A stretch of 33,010 bases of DNA from Paludibacter sp. (GTDB lineage Bacteria; Bacteroidota; Bacteroidia; Bacteroidales; Paludibacteraceae): contig JADGPS010000035.1 of the NCBI GenBank assembly GCA_017882285.1, positions 1 through 33,010 on the forward strand, in the 5' to 3' direction. Below the pieces are notes generated by a model that saw nothing but the letters and a program-made list of their open reading frames with translations, searched no databases and was not told the DNA's origin. Made by a program: the position numbers and the translations under genes. Below, piece after piece: positions 23,884 to 32,125 of this stretch; the first letter of the stretch is position 1, and each line of letters begins with the position of its first letter.

Positions 23884-25149
23884 ATGAAAAGAAAGTGTTT
23901 TTTATCACTTTTACTCCTGATTTCGCTTGTCGTTTCGGGACAAAACAACCCGCAACAATTCATTTATTCCAAAAATGTTTCTGCCACTTTCGATGCCGCA
24001 CGTTTAGCACGTTTAGATAGTGCTTTACAAAAACTGGTTGAAAACGGAACTATTCCTCATGCGGTTACTTTTGTGGCACATCACGGGAAAGTGATTCACA
24101 ACAAAGCTTATGGCTGGCGTAATGTGGAAAATAAAATTCCCTGTGAGAAAGATGATTATTTCCGCATGGCTTCGCAAACCAAGGCCATCACGGCAGTTGC
24201 AGTAATGACTTTGTTTGAAGAAGGTAAAATTCAGTTGGACGAACCGATCAAAAAATACATTCCTGAATTTGTCAATCCGCAGGTATTGGTTTCGTTTAAC
24301 GAAGCTGATTCGACTTTTACGACACGACCTGCGAAAAGCGATATCACAATTCGAAATTTGTTGACTCATACTTCGGGGATTTCATACGGCTCAGGTCCGA
24401 CACGAAAGATATACGATAAGGCGGGCATTCCTGTTTCGCCGCTTTACACGCTCGAAAATAAAACGTTGGGCGATGTGATGAAAGTACTTGCCAAATGTCC
24501 GCTCGAACATAATCCCGGCACCAAATTTACGTACGGAATGAGTTTGGACGTGTTGGGCTATCTGATTGAAGTGGTGTCCGGAAAACCTGTCGATCAATAC
24601 ATCAAAGAACGGATTTTCGAACCGCTGGGAATGAAAAACACTTTTTTTACACTTCCAAAAGGAGCGGAAAAACGGTTGGTAACTTTATATCAGAAAGATA
24701 AAAATACTCCGTTAGAACCGAATACAAACCAACTGTATCAAACATATCCGTATGCCGGAGCTCAGACTTTATTCAGCACCGGTGCAGGGTTGACCGGAAC
24801 AATTGAGGATTATGCCAACTTCTGCCAGATGATTTTGAACGGTGGTGAATTCAATGGACATCGTATTTTAGGGCGAAAAACAGTAGAATTAATGTGCCGG
24901 AATCAGGTGAAGGATTTGCGCGGAGAAATAGGTTTCGGATTGGCTTTCGATGATTTCCGATCTGAATATGCGCATGAATCCATTGTTTCGGAAGGGTCGT
25001 TGCGTTGGGGTGGCATGTTTGGAACCGATTATGTAATTGATCCGAAAGAAGATTTGATTCTTCTGTTCTACATTAATTTACAGCCAAATAATACCGGTCA
25101 GGATTTCAAAGTATTATTCCACGATCTTGTTTATCAGGCATTAAAATAA
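23884..25149 (+). CDS. Secreted serine hydrolase (beta-lactamase class C / esterase family)
   Basis: The 421-residue product has a cleavable signal peptide (about 1-19, MKRKCFLSLLLLISLVVSG) and the class C catalytic motif SQTK at 97-100, with Ser97 as nucleophile. The usual YxN motif appears as YGM at 217-219, and the third motif region is GSLRWGGMFGT near the C-terminus. This is the pattern of esterases and D-aminopeptidase-like relatives rather than true beta-lactamases. The probable place is the periplasm. The start at 23884 is chosen because it opens the signal peptide; the frame extends upstream to a TTG at 23848. It lies 32 bases after cca. Confidence 0.9.
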   Translation: MKRKCFLSLLLLISLVVSGQNNPQQFIYSKNVSATFDAARLARLDSALQKLVENGTIPHAVTFVAHHGKVIHNKAYGWRNVENKIPCEKDDYFRMASQTKAITAVAVMTLFEEGKIQLDEPIKKYIPEFVNPQVLVSFNEADSTFTTRPAKSDITIRNLLTHTSGISYGSGPTRKIYDKAGIPVSPLYTLENKTLGDVMKVLAKCPLEHNPGTKFTYGMSLDVLGYLIEVVSGKPVDQYIKERIFEPLGMKNTFFTLPKGAEKRLVTLYQKDKNTPLEPNTNQLYQTYPYAGAQTLFSTGAGLTGTIEDYANFCQMILNGGEFNGHRILGRKTVELMCRNQVKDLRGEIGFGLAFDDFRSEYAHESIVSEGSLRWGGMFGTDYVIDPKEDLILLFYINLQPNNTGQDFKVLFHDLVYQALK

Positions 25150-25195
25150 TTTACAATTATAAATTCATAATTGATAATTCATAATTCAAACAAAT
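25150..25195. repeat. A/T-rich near-repeat between the two hydrolase genes
   Basis: The words ATAATT and AATTCATAATT repeat several times (ATTCATAATTGATAATTCATAATTC) right up to the next start codon, another class of start-proximal low-complexity repeat in this window. Confidence 0.55.
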
Positions 25196-27310
25196 ATGAA
25201 ACGTCTAATTCCAATCATTATCAGCATGACTTTGATTTCATCCTGTTATTCAGTAACCAAAATCACCTATCCTAAAACCGCAAAAGGAAACGTCGTGGAC
25301 ACCTACTTTGGCGTGCAAGTAAAAGAACCGTATCGTTGGCTCGAAAACGACACTTCAGCTGCTACTTCGGCTTGGGTAAAAGCTCAGAATCAGGTTACAG
25401 GCGATTATTTATCGAAAATTCCTTTTCGAAATGATTTAAAAAAACGCTTAACTGCGTTGATTAATTATCCGAAATATAGTTCTCCTTTTAAAAAAAATGG
25501 CCGGTATTATTTCTACAAAAATAACGGACTTCAAAATCAGAGTGTCCTCTATCGCCAGACTACATTAACTTCCGAACCGGAAGTTTTGCTCGATCCAAAT
25601 ACGCTTTCGGTGGACGGAACAGTGGCATTATCACATATCGCTTTTTCAAACAATGGGAAATACCTCGGATATTCCATTGCACGCAGTGGTTCTGACTGGA
25701 ATGAAATTTTTGTTATGAATCTTGAAACACGTCAACTTTTGACAGATCATATCAAATGGTCAAAATCGTCAGGAATTTCGTGGCAGGGTAACGGATTCTA
25801 TTACAGCGCGTATGATGCACCGGAAGCAGGGAAAGAATATTCAAATAAAAATGAATATGAAAAGGTGTATTATCACACCGTTGGTGAACTGCAAAGCCAG
25901 GATAAACTGATATACGAAGACAAGCAACATGCACTCAGGGAATGTTATGCCAGTGTGACTGATGACGAAAAGTTCCTTTTTATTTCCATTGCCGAAACAA
26001 CTACCGGAAACGGTTTATTAATAAAAGATCTGACAAAACCTGATGATAATTTTCAAGTATTGGCACCTGGTTTTGAGAACGATTATTCGGTTATCGATCA
26101 TGTAAACGGAAAACTTTATATGCTGACAAACTGGAAAGCTCCCAAACAACGGTTGATGCAAGTGGATCCGGCAAATTTAGCACACGATAACTGGAAAGAA
26201 ATTATTCCTGAAACTGATAATGTGTTGGAAAGAGCCAATATTATTGGTGGAAAGATTTTGGCAGAATATATGAAAGATGCTACAAATCATGCGTATGGCT
26301 TTGATTTAACGGGAAAGAAACTTTATGAAGTCAACCTGCCAACGCTGGGTTCATTGAGTGGTTTCAGCGGAGATAAAGATGACAATGAGGCATTTTACGT
26401 ATTTACGTCCTATACTTTTCCCCCAACCATTTATCGTTTTGATGTTGCTAAAAACGTTTCTGAAGTGTTTCGTAAATCAGATGTTTCATTCAATCCGAAC
26501 GAATATATAAGCGAGCAGGTTTTCTTTTCCAGCAAGGATGGAACAAAAGTTCCCATGTCCATCACTTACAAAAAAGGGATGAAGAGAAATGGCAGAAATC
26601 CGTTGATACTTTACGGATACGGTGGTTTTAATATTAGTATGAATCCTACTTTCAGCGTTACACGTATTCCTTTTTTGGAAAATGGCGGAATTTATGCAGT
26701 GGCAAACATACGCGGTGGGGGTGAATATGGCGAAGCATGGCATTTGGCAGGTACTAAAATGCACAAACAAAATGTTTTCGACGATTTTATTACTGGTGCT
26801 GAATATTTGATAGCCAAGGGATATACATCCTCTAAAAAACTGGCCATCGATGGAGGTTCTAACGGTGGATTGTTGATTGGTGCCTGTATGACTCAACGTC
26901 CCGATTTGTATGCTGTGGCACTTCCCGAAGTAGGTGTACTCGATATGCTGCGTTATCATCTTTTCACCATCGGTTGGTCGTGGACGAGCGATTATGGAAA
27001 CAGCGGAGAGAGCAAAGAAATGTTTGAATATTTGAAAGAGTATTCCCCCTTGCATAACATCAAAGCAGGAACAAAATATCCGGCAACTCTCATTATGACA
27101 GCTGATCACGACGATCGGGTGGTACCGGCTCACTCCTTTAAGTTTGCAGCTACTTTGCAGGTAGCAAATGATGGTACAAACCCGACTTTGATTCGTATTG
27201 AATCCAAAGCCGGTCATGGTGCAGGCAAACCAATCGGTAAAGTTATCGAAGCTCAAACCGACATGTGGTCGTTTGTCATGTATAATCTGGGAATGAAACC
27301 GACATTTTAG
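25196..27310 (+). CDS. Prolyl oligopeptidase (S9A), predicted lipoprotein
   Basis: Prolyl oligopeptidases cut short peptides after proline. The 704-residue product has a lipoprotein signal with lipobox LISSC (Cys17), a seven-bladed beta-propeller (about 75-420) and a C-terminal alpha/beta hydrolase domain. The catalytic triad is visible: Ser555 in GGSNGGLL, Asp640 in ADHDDRVVP and His674 in GHGAGK. The spacing agrees closely with the well-studied mammalian enzyme. The protein would sit in the periplasm or on the outer membrane. It follows the serine hydrolase gene by 46 bases, so the two may form a peptide-processing unit. Confidence 0.95.
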   Translation: MKRLIPIIISMTLISSCYSVTKITYPKTAKGNVVDTYFGVQVKEPYRWLENDTSAATSAWVKAQNQVTGDYLSKIPFRNDLKKRLTALINYPKYSSPFKKNGRYYFYKNNGLQNQSVLYRQTTLTSEPEVLLDPNTLSVDGTVALSHIAFSNNGKYLGYSIARSGSDWNEIFVMNLETRQLLTDHIKWSKSSGISWQGNGFYYSAYDAPEAGKEYSNKNEYEKVYYHTVGELQSQDKLIYEDKQHALRECYASVTDDEKFLFISIAETTTGNGLLIKDLTKPDDNFQVLAPGFENDYSVIDHVNGKLYMLTNWKAPKQRLMQVDPANLAHDNWKEIIPETDNVLERANIIGGKILAEYMKDATNHAYGFDLTGKKLYEVNLPTLGSLSGFSGDKDDNEAFYVFTSYTFPPTIYRFDVAKNVSEVFRKSDVSFNPNEYISEQVFFSSKDGTKVPMSITYKKGMKRNGRNPLILYGYGGFNISMNPTFSVTRIPFLENGGIYAVANIRGGGEYGEAWHLAGTKMHKQNVFDDFITGAEYLIAKGYTSSKKLAIDGGSNGGLLIGACMTQRPDLYAVALPEVGVLDMLRYHLFTIGWSWTSDYGNSGESKEMFEYLKEYSPLHNIKAGTKYPATLIMTADHDDRVVPAHSFKFAATLQVANDGTNPTLIRIESKAGHGAGKPIGKVIEAQTDMWSFVMYNLGMKPTF

Positions 27311-27411
27311 TGCAAAGTTAACAATTGGCAGTTATTTCGATAAAAATCAAACTATTAAATTGGGGGAAATATTATTTTCAAAGTGAAATTCAGATTTTCT
27401 CTTCAAAATAA

Positions 27412-27442
27412 TTTGTCTAATGGGCTAAAAAGTCTATCTTTG
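27412..27442 (+). promoter_or_regulatory. Promoter of the tRNA(CAT) gene
   Basis: TTTG at 27412-27415 and TATCTTTG at 27435-27442 are separated by exactly 19 bp. The tRNA begins 18 bases after the -7 box. Confidence 0.85.
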
Positions 27443-27460
27443 CACCGCTTAAGAAAAAAC

Positions 27461-27534
27461 GGCGAGATAGCTCAGTTGGTTAGAGCGCATGATTCATAAT
27501 CATGAGGTCGCGAGTTCAATTCTCGCTCTCGCTA
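27461..27534 (+). tRNA. tRNA with anticodon CAT (elongator Met, or Ile2)
   Basis: The 74 nt fold into a cloverleaf: acceptor GGCGAGA/TCTCGCT (one G-U pair), D stem GCTC/GAGC, anticodon stem CATGA/TCATG with loop TTCATAA (anticodon 27495-27497), T stem GCGAG/CTCGC and discriminator A. It lacks the features of initiator tRNA (first pair is not a C:A mismatch; no run of three G:C pairs in the anticodon stem). Elongator Met is favoured, but a lysidine-modified Ile tRNA has the same anticodon. CCA is not encoded. Confidence 0.9.
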
Positions 27535-27543
27535 CAGAAAAAG

Positions 27544-27570
27544 GAAGTTCAGAAATGAGCTTCTTTTTTT
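27544..27570 (+). terminator. Rho-independent terminator after the tRNA
   Basis: GAAGTTCA (27544-27551), a GAAA loop and TGAGCTTC (27556-27563, one G-U pair) are followed by seven T's. Confidence 0.85.
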
Positions 27571-27793
27571 GCACTTGTTTGATTAATAGATTTTTATCGT
27601 TTGGTGCTTACGAATCTCAATTTTTTATGTAAGTTTGCAGTGAAAATTGTTTTCAAGGTATTCCAACATAACTGCACGAAATTCAAGGAGTTTTTCGTGG
27701 TGATTTCATTCAATCCGAAATTATTTTCGATACTTCCGGACATTGTAGATTCAAAAAATAGTAACACAGAAAACTTTCCTTGTAAAAAATAAA

Positions 27794-28255
27794 ATGGAAA
27801 TTAATCAACCTAAAAAAGAGTATTGCGAACCCATGCATACCTGCGAACATATTCTGAATCAGACTATGGTTCGGATGTTTGGCTGCGGACGATCGATGAA
27901 TGCGCATATTGAGAAAAAGAAATCAAAATGTGATTATCTGCTTGCCGAAGCTCCAACCGAAGCTCAGATACAGGAATTGACCCATAAAGTGAATGAGATC
28001 ATCGACAGTCATTTGCCGGTTACGATTGATTTTATGAAGAAAGCGGATGCTTCAGAATTAGTAGATGTATCCAAACTTCCGGCCGATGCATCTGAAACCC
28101 TGCGTATTGTTCATGTGGGTGAATATGATGCCTGTGCCTGTATTGGTCAGCATGTAGAAAATACTTCTGAATTAGGACGCTTTGAGATCATCAGTCATGA
28201 TTTTGAAAACGGACATTGGAGAGTGAGATTTAAATTAGATACCCCTAACCCCTAA
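27794..28255 (+). CDS. AlaX-like free-standing aminoacyl-tRNA editing domain protein
   Basis: The 153-residue product resembles the second additional (editing) domain of alanyl- and threonyl-tRNA synthetases. It has the first metal-binding motif HTCEH at 15-19 and the second, CIGQH, at 116-120. Free-standing versions hydrolyse mischarged tRNAs, usually seryl- or glycyl-tRNA-Ala. It is short, so it is the minimal AlaX type. I am less sure of the precise substrate. The last four codons and the TAA stop lie in a G/C-run palindromic repeat (residues DTPNP are read from it), so the natural C-terminus may have been replaced. mtgA follows 18 bases downstream. Confidence 0.8.
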   Translation: MEINQPKKEYCEPMHTCEHILNQTMVRMFGCGRSMNAHIEKKKSKCDYLLAEAPTEAQIQELTHKVNEIIDSHLPVTIDFMKKADASELVDVSKLPADASETLRIVHVGEYDACACIGQHVENTSELGRFEIISHDFENGHWRVRFKLDTPNP

Positions 28256-28263
28256 AGGGGAAC
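28238..28263. repeat. G/C-run palindromic mini-repeat at the AlaX-like gene 3' end
   Basis: ACCCCTAACCCCTAAAGGGG with flanking GAT and AAC matches the orientation of the units at 5961-6026. It supplies the last codons and the stop codon of the upstream gene and ends about ten bases before the mtgA start. Confidence 0.85.
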
Positions 28264-28273
28264 TTATATTTTC

Positions 28274-29059
28274 ATGACCAAAGATAATAAAGCAAAAGTT
28301 ACTGATTCAAAAGCTCCCCGTAAAAGTTGGTGGGGCAGGTTTATTCGTTTCATTCGAAATCTGTTGCTTATATTTTTCATTGGCAGTATCGGTTGGGTGG
28401 TTATCGATTGGTTTACACCTGTTTTTATAACTCCCCTGATGATTACACGCTCGGTAGAATCGATGACTCAGGGCAAAATGCCTAAAAACAGCAAACATTG
28501 GGTGTCCATTGATCAGATTTCGCCCAATATGGTACAAGCCGTAGTAGCTTCGGAAGATAATTTATTCCTGACCCATCATGGTTTTTCTTTTGATGCTATC
28601 AATAAGGCTTTTGAACATAATCTGCGTGGGAAAAGGATGCGGGGGGGCAGTACCATTTCACAGCAAACAGCCAAAAACGTCTTTCTTTTTCCACAACGGT
28701 CGTATATTCGCAAAGGACTCGAAGCTTATTTTACGGTGTTGATGGAGCTTATCTGGTCGAAACAACACATTATAGAAATGTATCTGAATGTGATTGAAAT
28801 GGGCAACGGAATTTATGGTATCGAAGCAGCTTCACAGGAACTTTTTGGTGTACATGCCTCTCAATTGACCAAATCACAGGCTGCCGCCATAGCTGCTTGT
28901 CTGCCCAATCCACGAAGGTTCAATGCAGCGAATCCGTCCCCGTATATTCAACGCCGGAAAGCACATATTGTAAATGTTATGTCGAAAATTGGACCGGTTG
29001 ATTTCAGTAAAAAGGAAGCTCCCGTAAAACAAGCCCGAAGACACAAAAGAAGAAAATGA
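28274..29059 (+). CDS. mtgA: Monofunctional peptidoglycan glycosyltransferase MtgA
   Basis: MtgA polymerises lipid II into glycan strands (GT51 family) without a transpeptidase domain. The 261-residue product has a basic N-terminus, a membrane anchor at about 27-46, and the GT51 motifs in order: SEDNLFLTHHGF (93-104) with catalytic Glu94, RGGSTISQQTAKN (123-135), and HIIEMYLNVIEMGNGIYGIEAAS (in about 165-187). The C-terminal tail is strongly basic. It acts at the outer face of the inner membrane. Its stop overlaps the lipB start by 4 bases (ATGA), so the two genes are translationally coupled. Confidence 0.93.
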   Translation: MTKDNKAKVTDSKAPRKSWWGRFIRFIRNLLLIFFIGSIGWVVIDWFTPVFITPLMITRSVESMTQGKMPKNSKHWVSIDQISPNMVQAVVASEDNLFLTHHGFSFDAINKAFEHNLRGKRMRGGSTISQQTAKNVFLFPQRSYIRKGLEAYFTVLMELIWSKQHIIEMYLNVIEMGNGIYGIEAASQELFGVHASQLTKSQAAAIAACLPNPRRFNAANPSPYIQRRKAHIVNVMSKIGPVDFSKKEAPVKQARRHKRRK

Positions 29060-29727
29060 ATCAAACCATACAATTTATCGATTGGGGCTTAATTGAATAC
29101 AACGAAGCCTGGGCTAAGCAGGAAACTCTGTTTTCAGCTTCTATCGAAAAGAAACAGCAAAATCTACCGACCGATAACTACCTGATTTTTTGTGAACATC
29201 CGCACGTTTATACGTTGGGAAAAAGTGGAGACGAACAGAATATGTTGTTGAATTATATTCAACTTCAGACAAAAAATGCCGCATTTGTCCATACCAATCG
29301 GGGAGGAGATATTACCTATCACGGTCCGGGACAAGTAGTTGGTTATCCTATTTTCGATTTAGCTAATTTCAATATTGGATTGAAACAATACATACATTTA
29401 ATTGAAGAAGCCATCATTAAAACACTTTCCTTGTATACTATAAAGTCTACCCGCTTAGATGGTTCAACCGGTGTTTGGCTCGATGTCGGTCTGCCCTCTT
29501 GCCGGAAAATATGCGCCATAGGCGTTCGCAGTTCCCGTTTTGTTACCATGCACGGCTTCGCACTGAATGTAAATACCCAATTGGAATATTTTAATTATAT
29601 CAATCCCTGTGGTTTTGTAGACAAAGGTGTCACTTCTATGGAAAAAGAACTGGGTTCAAAAGTAGATATGGAAGAACTGAAAATAAGACTTCATACCGAA
29701 ATTGAAAAACAGTTCTGTGTTAGTTGA
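29056..29727 (+). CDS. lipB: Octanoyltransferase LipB
   Basis: LipB moves octanoyl from acyl-carrier protein to the lipoyl domains of 2-oxo acid dehydrogenases and the glycine cleavage H protein, the first step of lipoate synthesis. The 223-residue product has the substrate-binding stretch NRGGDITYHGPGQ (81-93), the catalytic Lys151 in RKICAIGVR and the catalytic Cys185 in INPCGF. Length and motif order are standard. It overlaps mtgA by 4 bases. The partner lipA is not in the window. Confidence 0.95.
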   Translation: MNQTIQFIDWGLIEYNEAWAKQETLFSASIEKKQQNLPTDNYLIFCEHPHVYTLGKSGDEQNMLLNYIQLQTKNAAFVHTNRGGDITYHGPGQVVGYPIFDLANFNIGLKQYIHLIEEAIIKTLSLYTIKSTRLDGSTGVWLDVGLPSCRKICAIGVRSSRFVTMHGFALNVNTQLEYFNYINPCGFVDKGVTSMEKELGSKVDMEELKIRLHTEIEKQFCVS

Positions 29728-29785
29728 TAAATAAGGCTGTTTTTTGATTCTTGAAATTTAAACTCAAAAAAGAATGTTTTTCGTC

Positions 29786-29814
29786 TTGTTTTCTGTCAAT
29801 ATTCTCTAAATTTG
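29786..29814 (+). promoter_or_regulatory. Promoter of the methyltransferase gene
   Basis: TAAATTTG at 29807-29814 fits the -7 consensus, with a TTG at 29786-29788 about 18 bp upstream. The start codon lies 77 bases downstream of the box. Confidence 0.6.
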
Positions 29815-29891
29815 TAGCGTTAAAAATTTTCCGAACACTTGTAGTCGCAGACCTGCGCCAGCTGGTAAAGTGATACATTTAAAATATACCG

Positions 29892-30605
29892 ATGACACAA
29901 CTCTACTCCACTTTAGCAAACCTGTATCATGAGATGTATGAACACATCTTTGATTATGACAAAGAATTTAATTTTTATGATACTATCTTAAAAGAGAATG
30001 ATTGTAAGAAGATAATGGAAGTTGGTTGCGGTACGGGGATGCTTGCACGCCGGTTTCTAAAGAACGGATACGATTATCTCGGATTGGATCTTTTCAATGA
30101 GATGTTGGATATTGCCCGTGCCGAAGTTAAGGAGGACTGCTTTGTACAATGCGATATGCGGAATCTGATGTACGACCGTGAATTTGATTCGGTATTGATA
30201 ACAGGCCGTTCACTTGCATACGTTATTGAAAATCAGTGTATATTAGACACCCTTACCGGAGTGCATCGTTCACTTAAAGATAACGGGTTATTTGTCTTTG
30301 ACATTTTCGAAGCAAACGGCATTTTCGATAACTTCGACGATTTTGAGCAAATCATACATCACAATACTAAAAAGATACGACGCATAAGTTCGTTGAAGAA
30401 GAACCTTCAAACCGGCTGGACCTACGACTGGTATGCTAACTATATTATTGAAGAGAATGAAAAAGTCTCGGAATACGACGATATAACAACTTTACGGGCA
30501 TTTACAAAAGATGAAATCTTACTTTTCCTGAAGTTGACCGGGTTTAAAGTAAAAGAAATCATTGATGAGCCCAAAACAATGACTTTGATCACTGAAAAAA
30601 TATAA
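29892..30605 (+). CDS. Class I SAM-dependent methyltransferase, substrate unknown
   Basis: The 237-residue product has the SAM-binding motif I IMEVGCGTGMLARRF (41-55), motif II LGLDLFNEML (63-72) and a motif III region (DSVLITGRSLAYV, about 98-110). Such small methyltransferases act on many small molecules or lipids, and no substrate-specific feature is visible. It stands alone behind its own promoter, and the following gene begins 40 bases later. No signal peptide is present, so it is cytoplasmic. Confidence 0.85.
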   Translation: MTQLYSTLANLYHEMYEHIFDYDKEFNFYDTILKENDCKKIMEVGCGTGMLARRFLKNGYDYLGLDLFNEMLDIARAEVKEDCFVQCDMRNLMYDREFDSVLITGRSLAYVIENQCILDTLTGVHRSLKDNGLFVFDIFEANGIFDNFDDFEQIIHHNTKKIRRISSLKKNLQTGWTYDWYANYIIEENEKVSEYDDITTLRAFTKDEILLFLKLTGFKVKEIIDEPKTMTLITEKI

Positions 30606-30645
30606 GAGCATATTCGGTTAGACGGGGGCTTTAAATAAACCAGGC

Positions 30646-31623
30646 ATGAGAAAATACATTTTATTATTTCTGATTATCAGCTGTTATACGGTTGGTTACA
30701 GTCAGGTTGTCAGAGGAATTGTGCTTGATGAAAAGACAAAAACCCCCATTTCATTTGCATCAGTTTATTTCAATGGAACATTTGCCGGGACTATATCGGA
30801 TGTGAATGGATACTTTGAATTGAATCGGTCAGAACATACGTCAATGCCATTGACCCTGAGTGCCATAGGATACTATTCATTTAATCTGACAGATTTTTCA
30901 TCATCAAAACCGATACCCGTTTATCTGAAACCCAAGGAATATGAATTAAAAGGAACGGTAGTAAAATCAAAATCCCTACTAAGGATAAGAATGAGAAATC
31001 TGAGATTGTTTAAAGAAGAATTTCTTGGTCTTTCGGATAATGCACTGAGATGTAAAATACTGAATGATAACGATATAACTTTTAATTATTATGCAGATAA
31101 AGATACGCTCAAGGCATTTGCTTTAAAACCGATATTGATTGAGAATAAGGCATTGGGATACACAGTAACCTATTATCTTGATAAGTTTGAATATTACAGA
31201 AAAAATAGAGCCATCTTTTTTAAAGGGAATATTGTCTTTAAAGCGGATGAGGCAACAGCAGACAAACAAAAGGTTTACGCTGAAAACAGAAGGGAAACCT
31301 ATCAGGGCTCGCGAATGCATTTTTTTCGAACACTTTCATTGAATGATTTAATTATTAAAGGATTTACAATTACAGATTCAACATTCAAAGTACTCAAACT
31401 TAAAGATATTGTTGTACTTGATCCTAAAGACAACAGGTATTTGAACTATCCGGCCGGATTTAAAATAAGCTATTCAAAAGGAACCAGTTATGTAAAACAA
31501 CTTAAAAAATACGTGTTTTTTGATAAAACAGGATATTTCGATGGATCTGGCATAAACTGGATTGGAGATATGGGTGAACAACGAATTGCAGATTGGTTGC
31601 CGTATGAATATACAAATGAATGA
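30646..31623 (+). CDS. Secreted protein with N-terminal carboxypeptidase-regulatory-like domain
   Basis: The 325-residue product has a signal peptide (about 1-19, cut near YSQ) and then a beta-sandwich domain at about 21-105 of the kind found at the front of Bacteroidota TonB-dependent proteins (VVRGIVLDEKTKTPISFASV, followed by GTISDVNGYFEL). The remaining 220 residues have no recognisable domain and no TonB-dependent barrel. It is probably periplasmic or surface-exposed. Its role is unknown; the plug-like domain alone does not show nutrient uptake. Confidence 0.7.
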   Translation: MRKYILLFLIISCYTVGYSQVVRGIVLDEKTKTPISFASVYFNGTFAGTISDVNGYFELNRSEHTSMPLTLSAIGYYSFNLTDFSSSKPIPVYLKPKEYELKGTVVKSKSLLRIRMRNLRLFKEEFLGLSDNALRCKILNDNDITFNYYADKDTLKAFALKPILIENKALGYTVTYYLDKFEYYRKNRAIFFKGNIVFKADEATADKQKVYAENRRETYQGSRMHFFRTLSLNDLIIKGFTITDSTFKVLKLKDIVVLDPKDNRYLNYPAGFKISYSKGTSYVKQLKKYVFFDKTGYFDGSGINWIGDMGEQRIADWLPYEYTNE

Positions 31624-32070
31624 ATTTTAAATAATTATGGAAAAAGGAAAAATATTTACGGTTATTTTATGCTAATTGTACTAATGATTCTACCTGTCAT
31701 TTTTACAGCCATAGACAATTTTCCCTCGTTGATCGTAGTGTATAAATGTTCGGCGTAGTCTCCAGACTACGCCGTGCTAAAATTTATCCGTCCACTGACG
31801 GAAGGAAAGCTTAGCTTTTCCTATTTAGAAAAGAAAAGAGAATTATGAATACAGATTACAAGGCATAGCCTTGTTTCTAACCCGACGTAGTCTGGAGACT
31901 ACGCCGAACCAGGGAATTCTAAGAATCCAACTGATACAACTTATTTTAAGCTTTGGCTGGAATGTGAATAGTTGCTTTTGATAGAATTAAGCTGATAAAT
32001 ACTTTAGTACATGACAAAAATTATATAGCGATATAATTATTTGATTTTCAACAAAATAGTTATCTTTTTG
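31624..32070. other. Intergenic region with a palindrome array, no gene
   Basis: No coding region is supported between the secreted protein gene and the IS4-type transposase. The middle (31751-31906) is packed with five palindromes, described separately. The remainder is A/T-rich; the left end of the IS is somewhere in 31907-32070 but I cannot place its inverted repeat. Confidence 0.6.
31751..31906. repeat. Array of five palindromes with an inverted outer pair
   Basis: The outer units are 24-base palindromes with arms CGGCGTAGTCT and AGACTACGCCG (31751-31774) and the reverse complement of the same unit with one mismatch (31883-31906). Between them lie CCGTC-CACT-GACGG (31788-31801), an AGGAAAGC/GCTTTTCCT hairpin (about 31803-31821) and ACAAGGC-ATA-GCCTTGT (31858-31874). 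The order and the inverted outer pair resemble REP-type or non-autonomous elements. Confidence 0.75.
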
Positions 32071-32102
32071 TTTGGTAAAGACCTTGAAATTTCGTATCTT
32101 TA
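32071..32102 (+). promoter_or_regulatory. Transposase promoter with shielding inverted repeat
   Basis: TTTG (32071-32074) and TATCTTTA (32095-32102) are spaced 20 bp apart, a good Bacteroidota promoter. AGACCTTG at 32079-32086, between the two boxes, is the exact complement of CAAGGTCT at 32143-32150 inside the transposase gene. Only transcripts starting upstream of the promoter carry both arms. Confidence 0.65.
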
Positions 32103-32125
32103 TAGCTAACTACCAATCAGTTATA

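Noticed and set aside
26486-27256. Long open frame (256 codons) on the minus strand inside the prolyl oligopeptidase gene
   Set aside because: It overlaps the catalytic domain with all triad residues on the plus strand; the antisense product is Cys/His-rich and looks random.
27601-27792. 63-codon open frame between the tRNA and the AlaX-like gene
   Set aside because: No start context, no motif, unusual Phe/Lys-rich composition; likely non-coding leader DNA.
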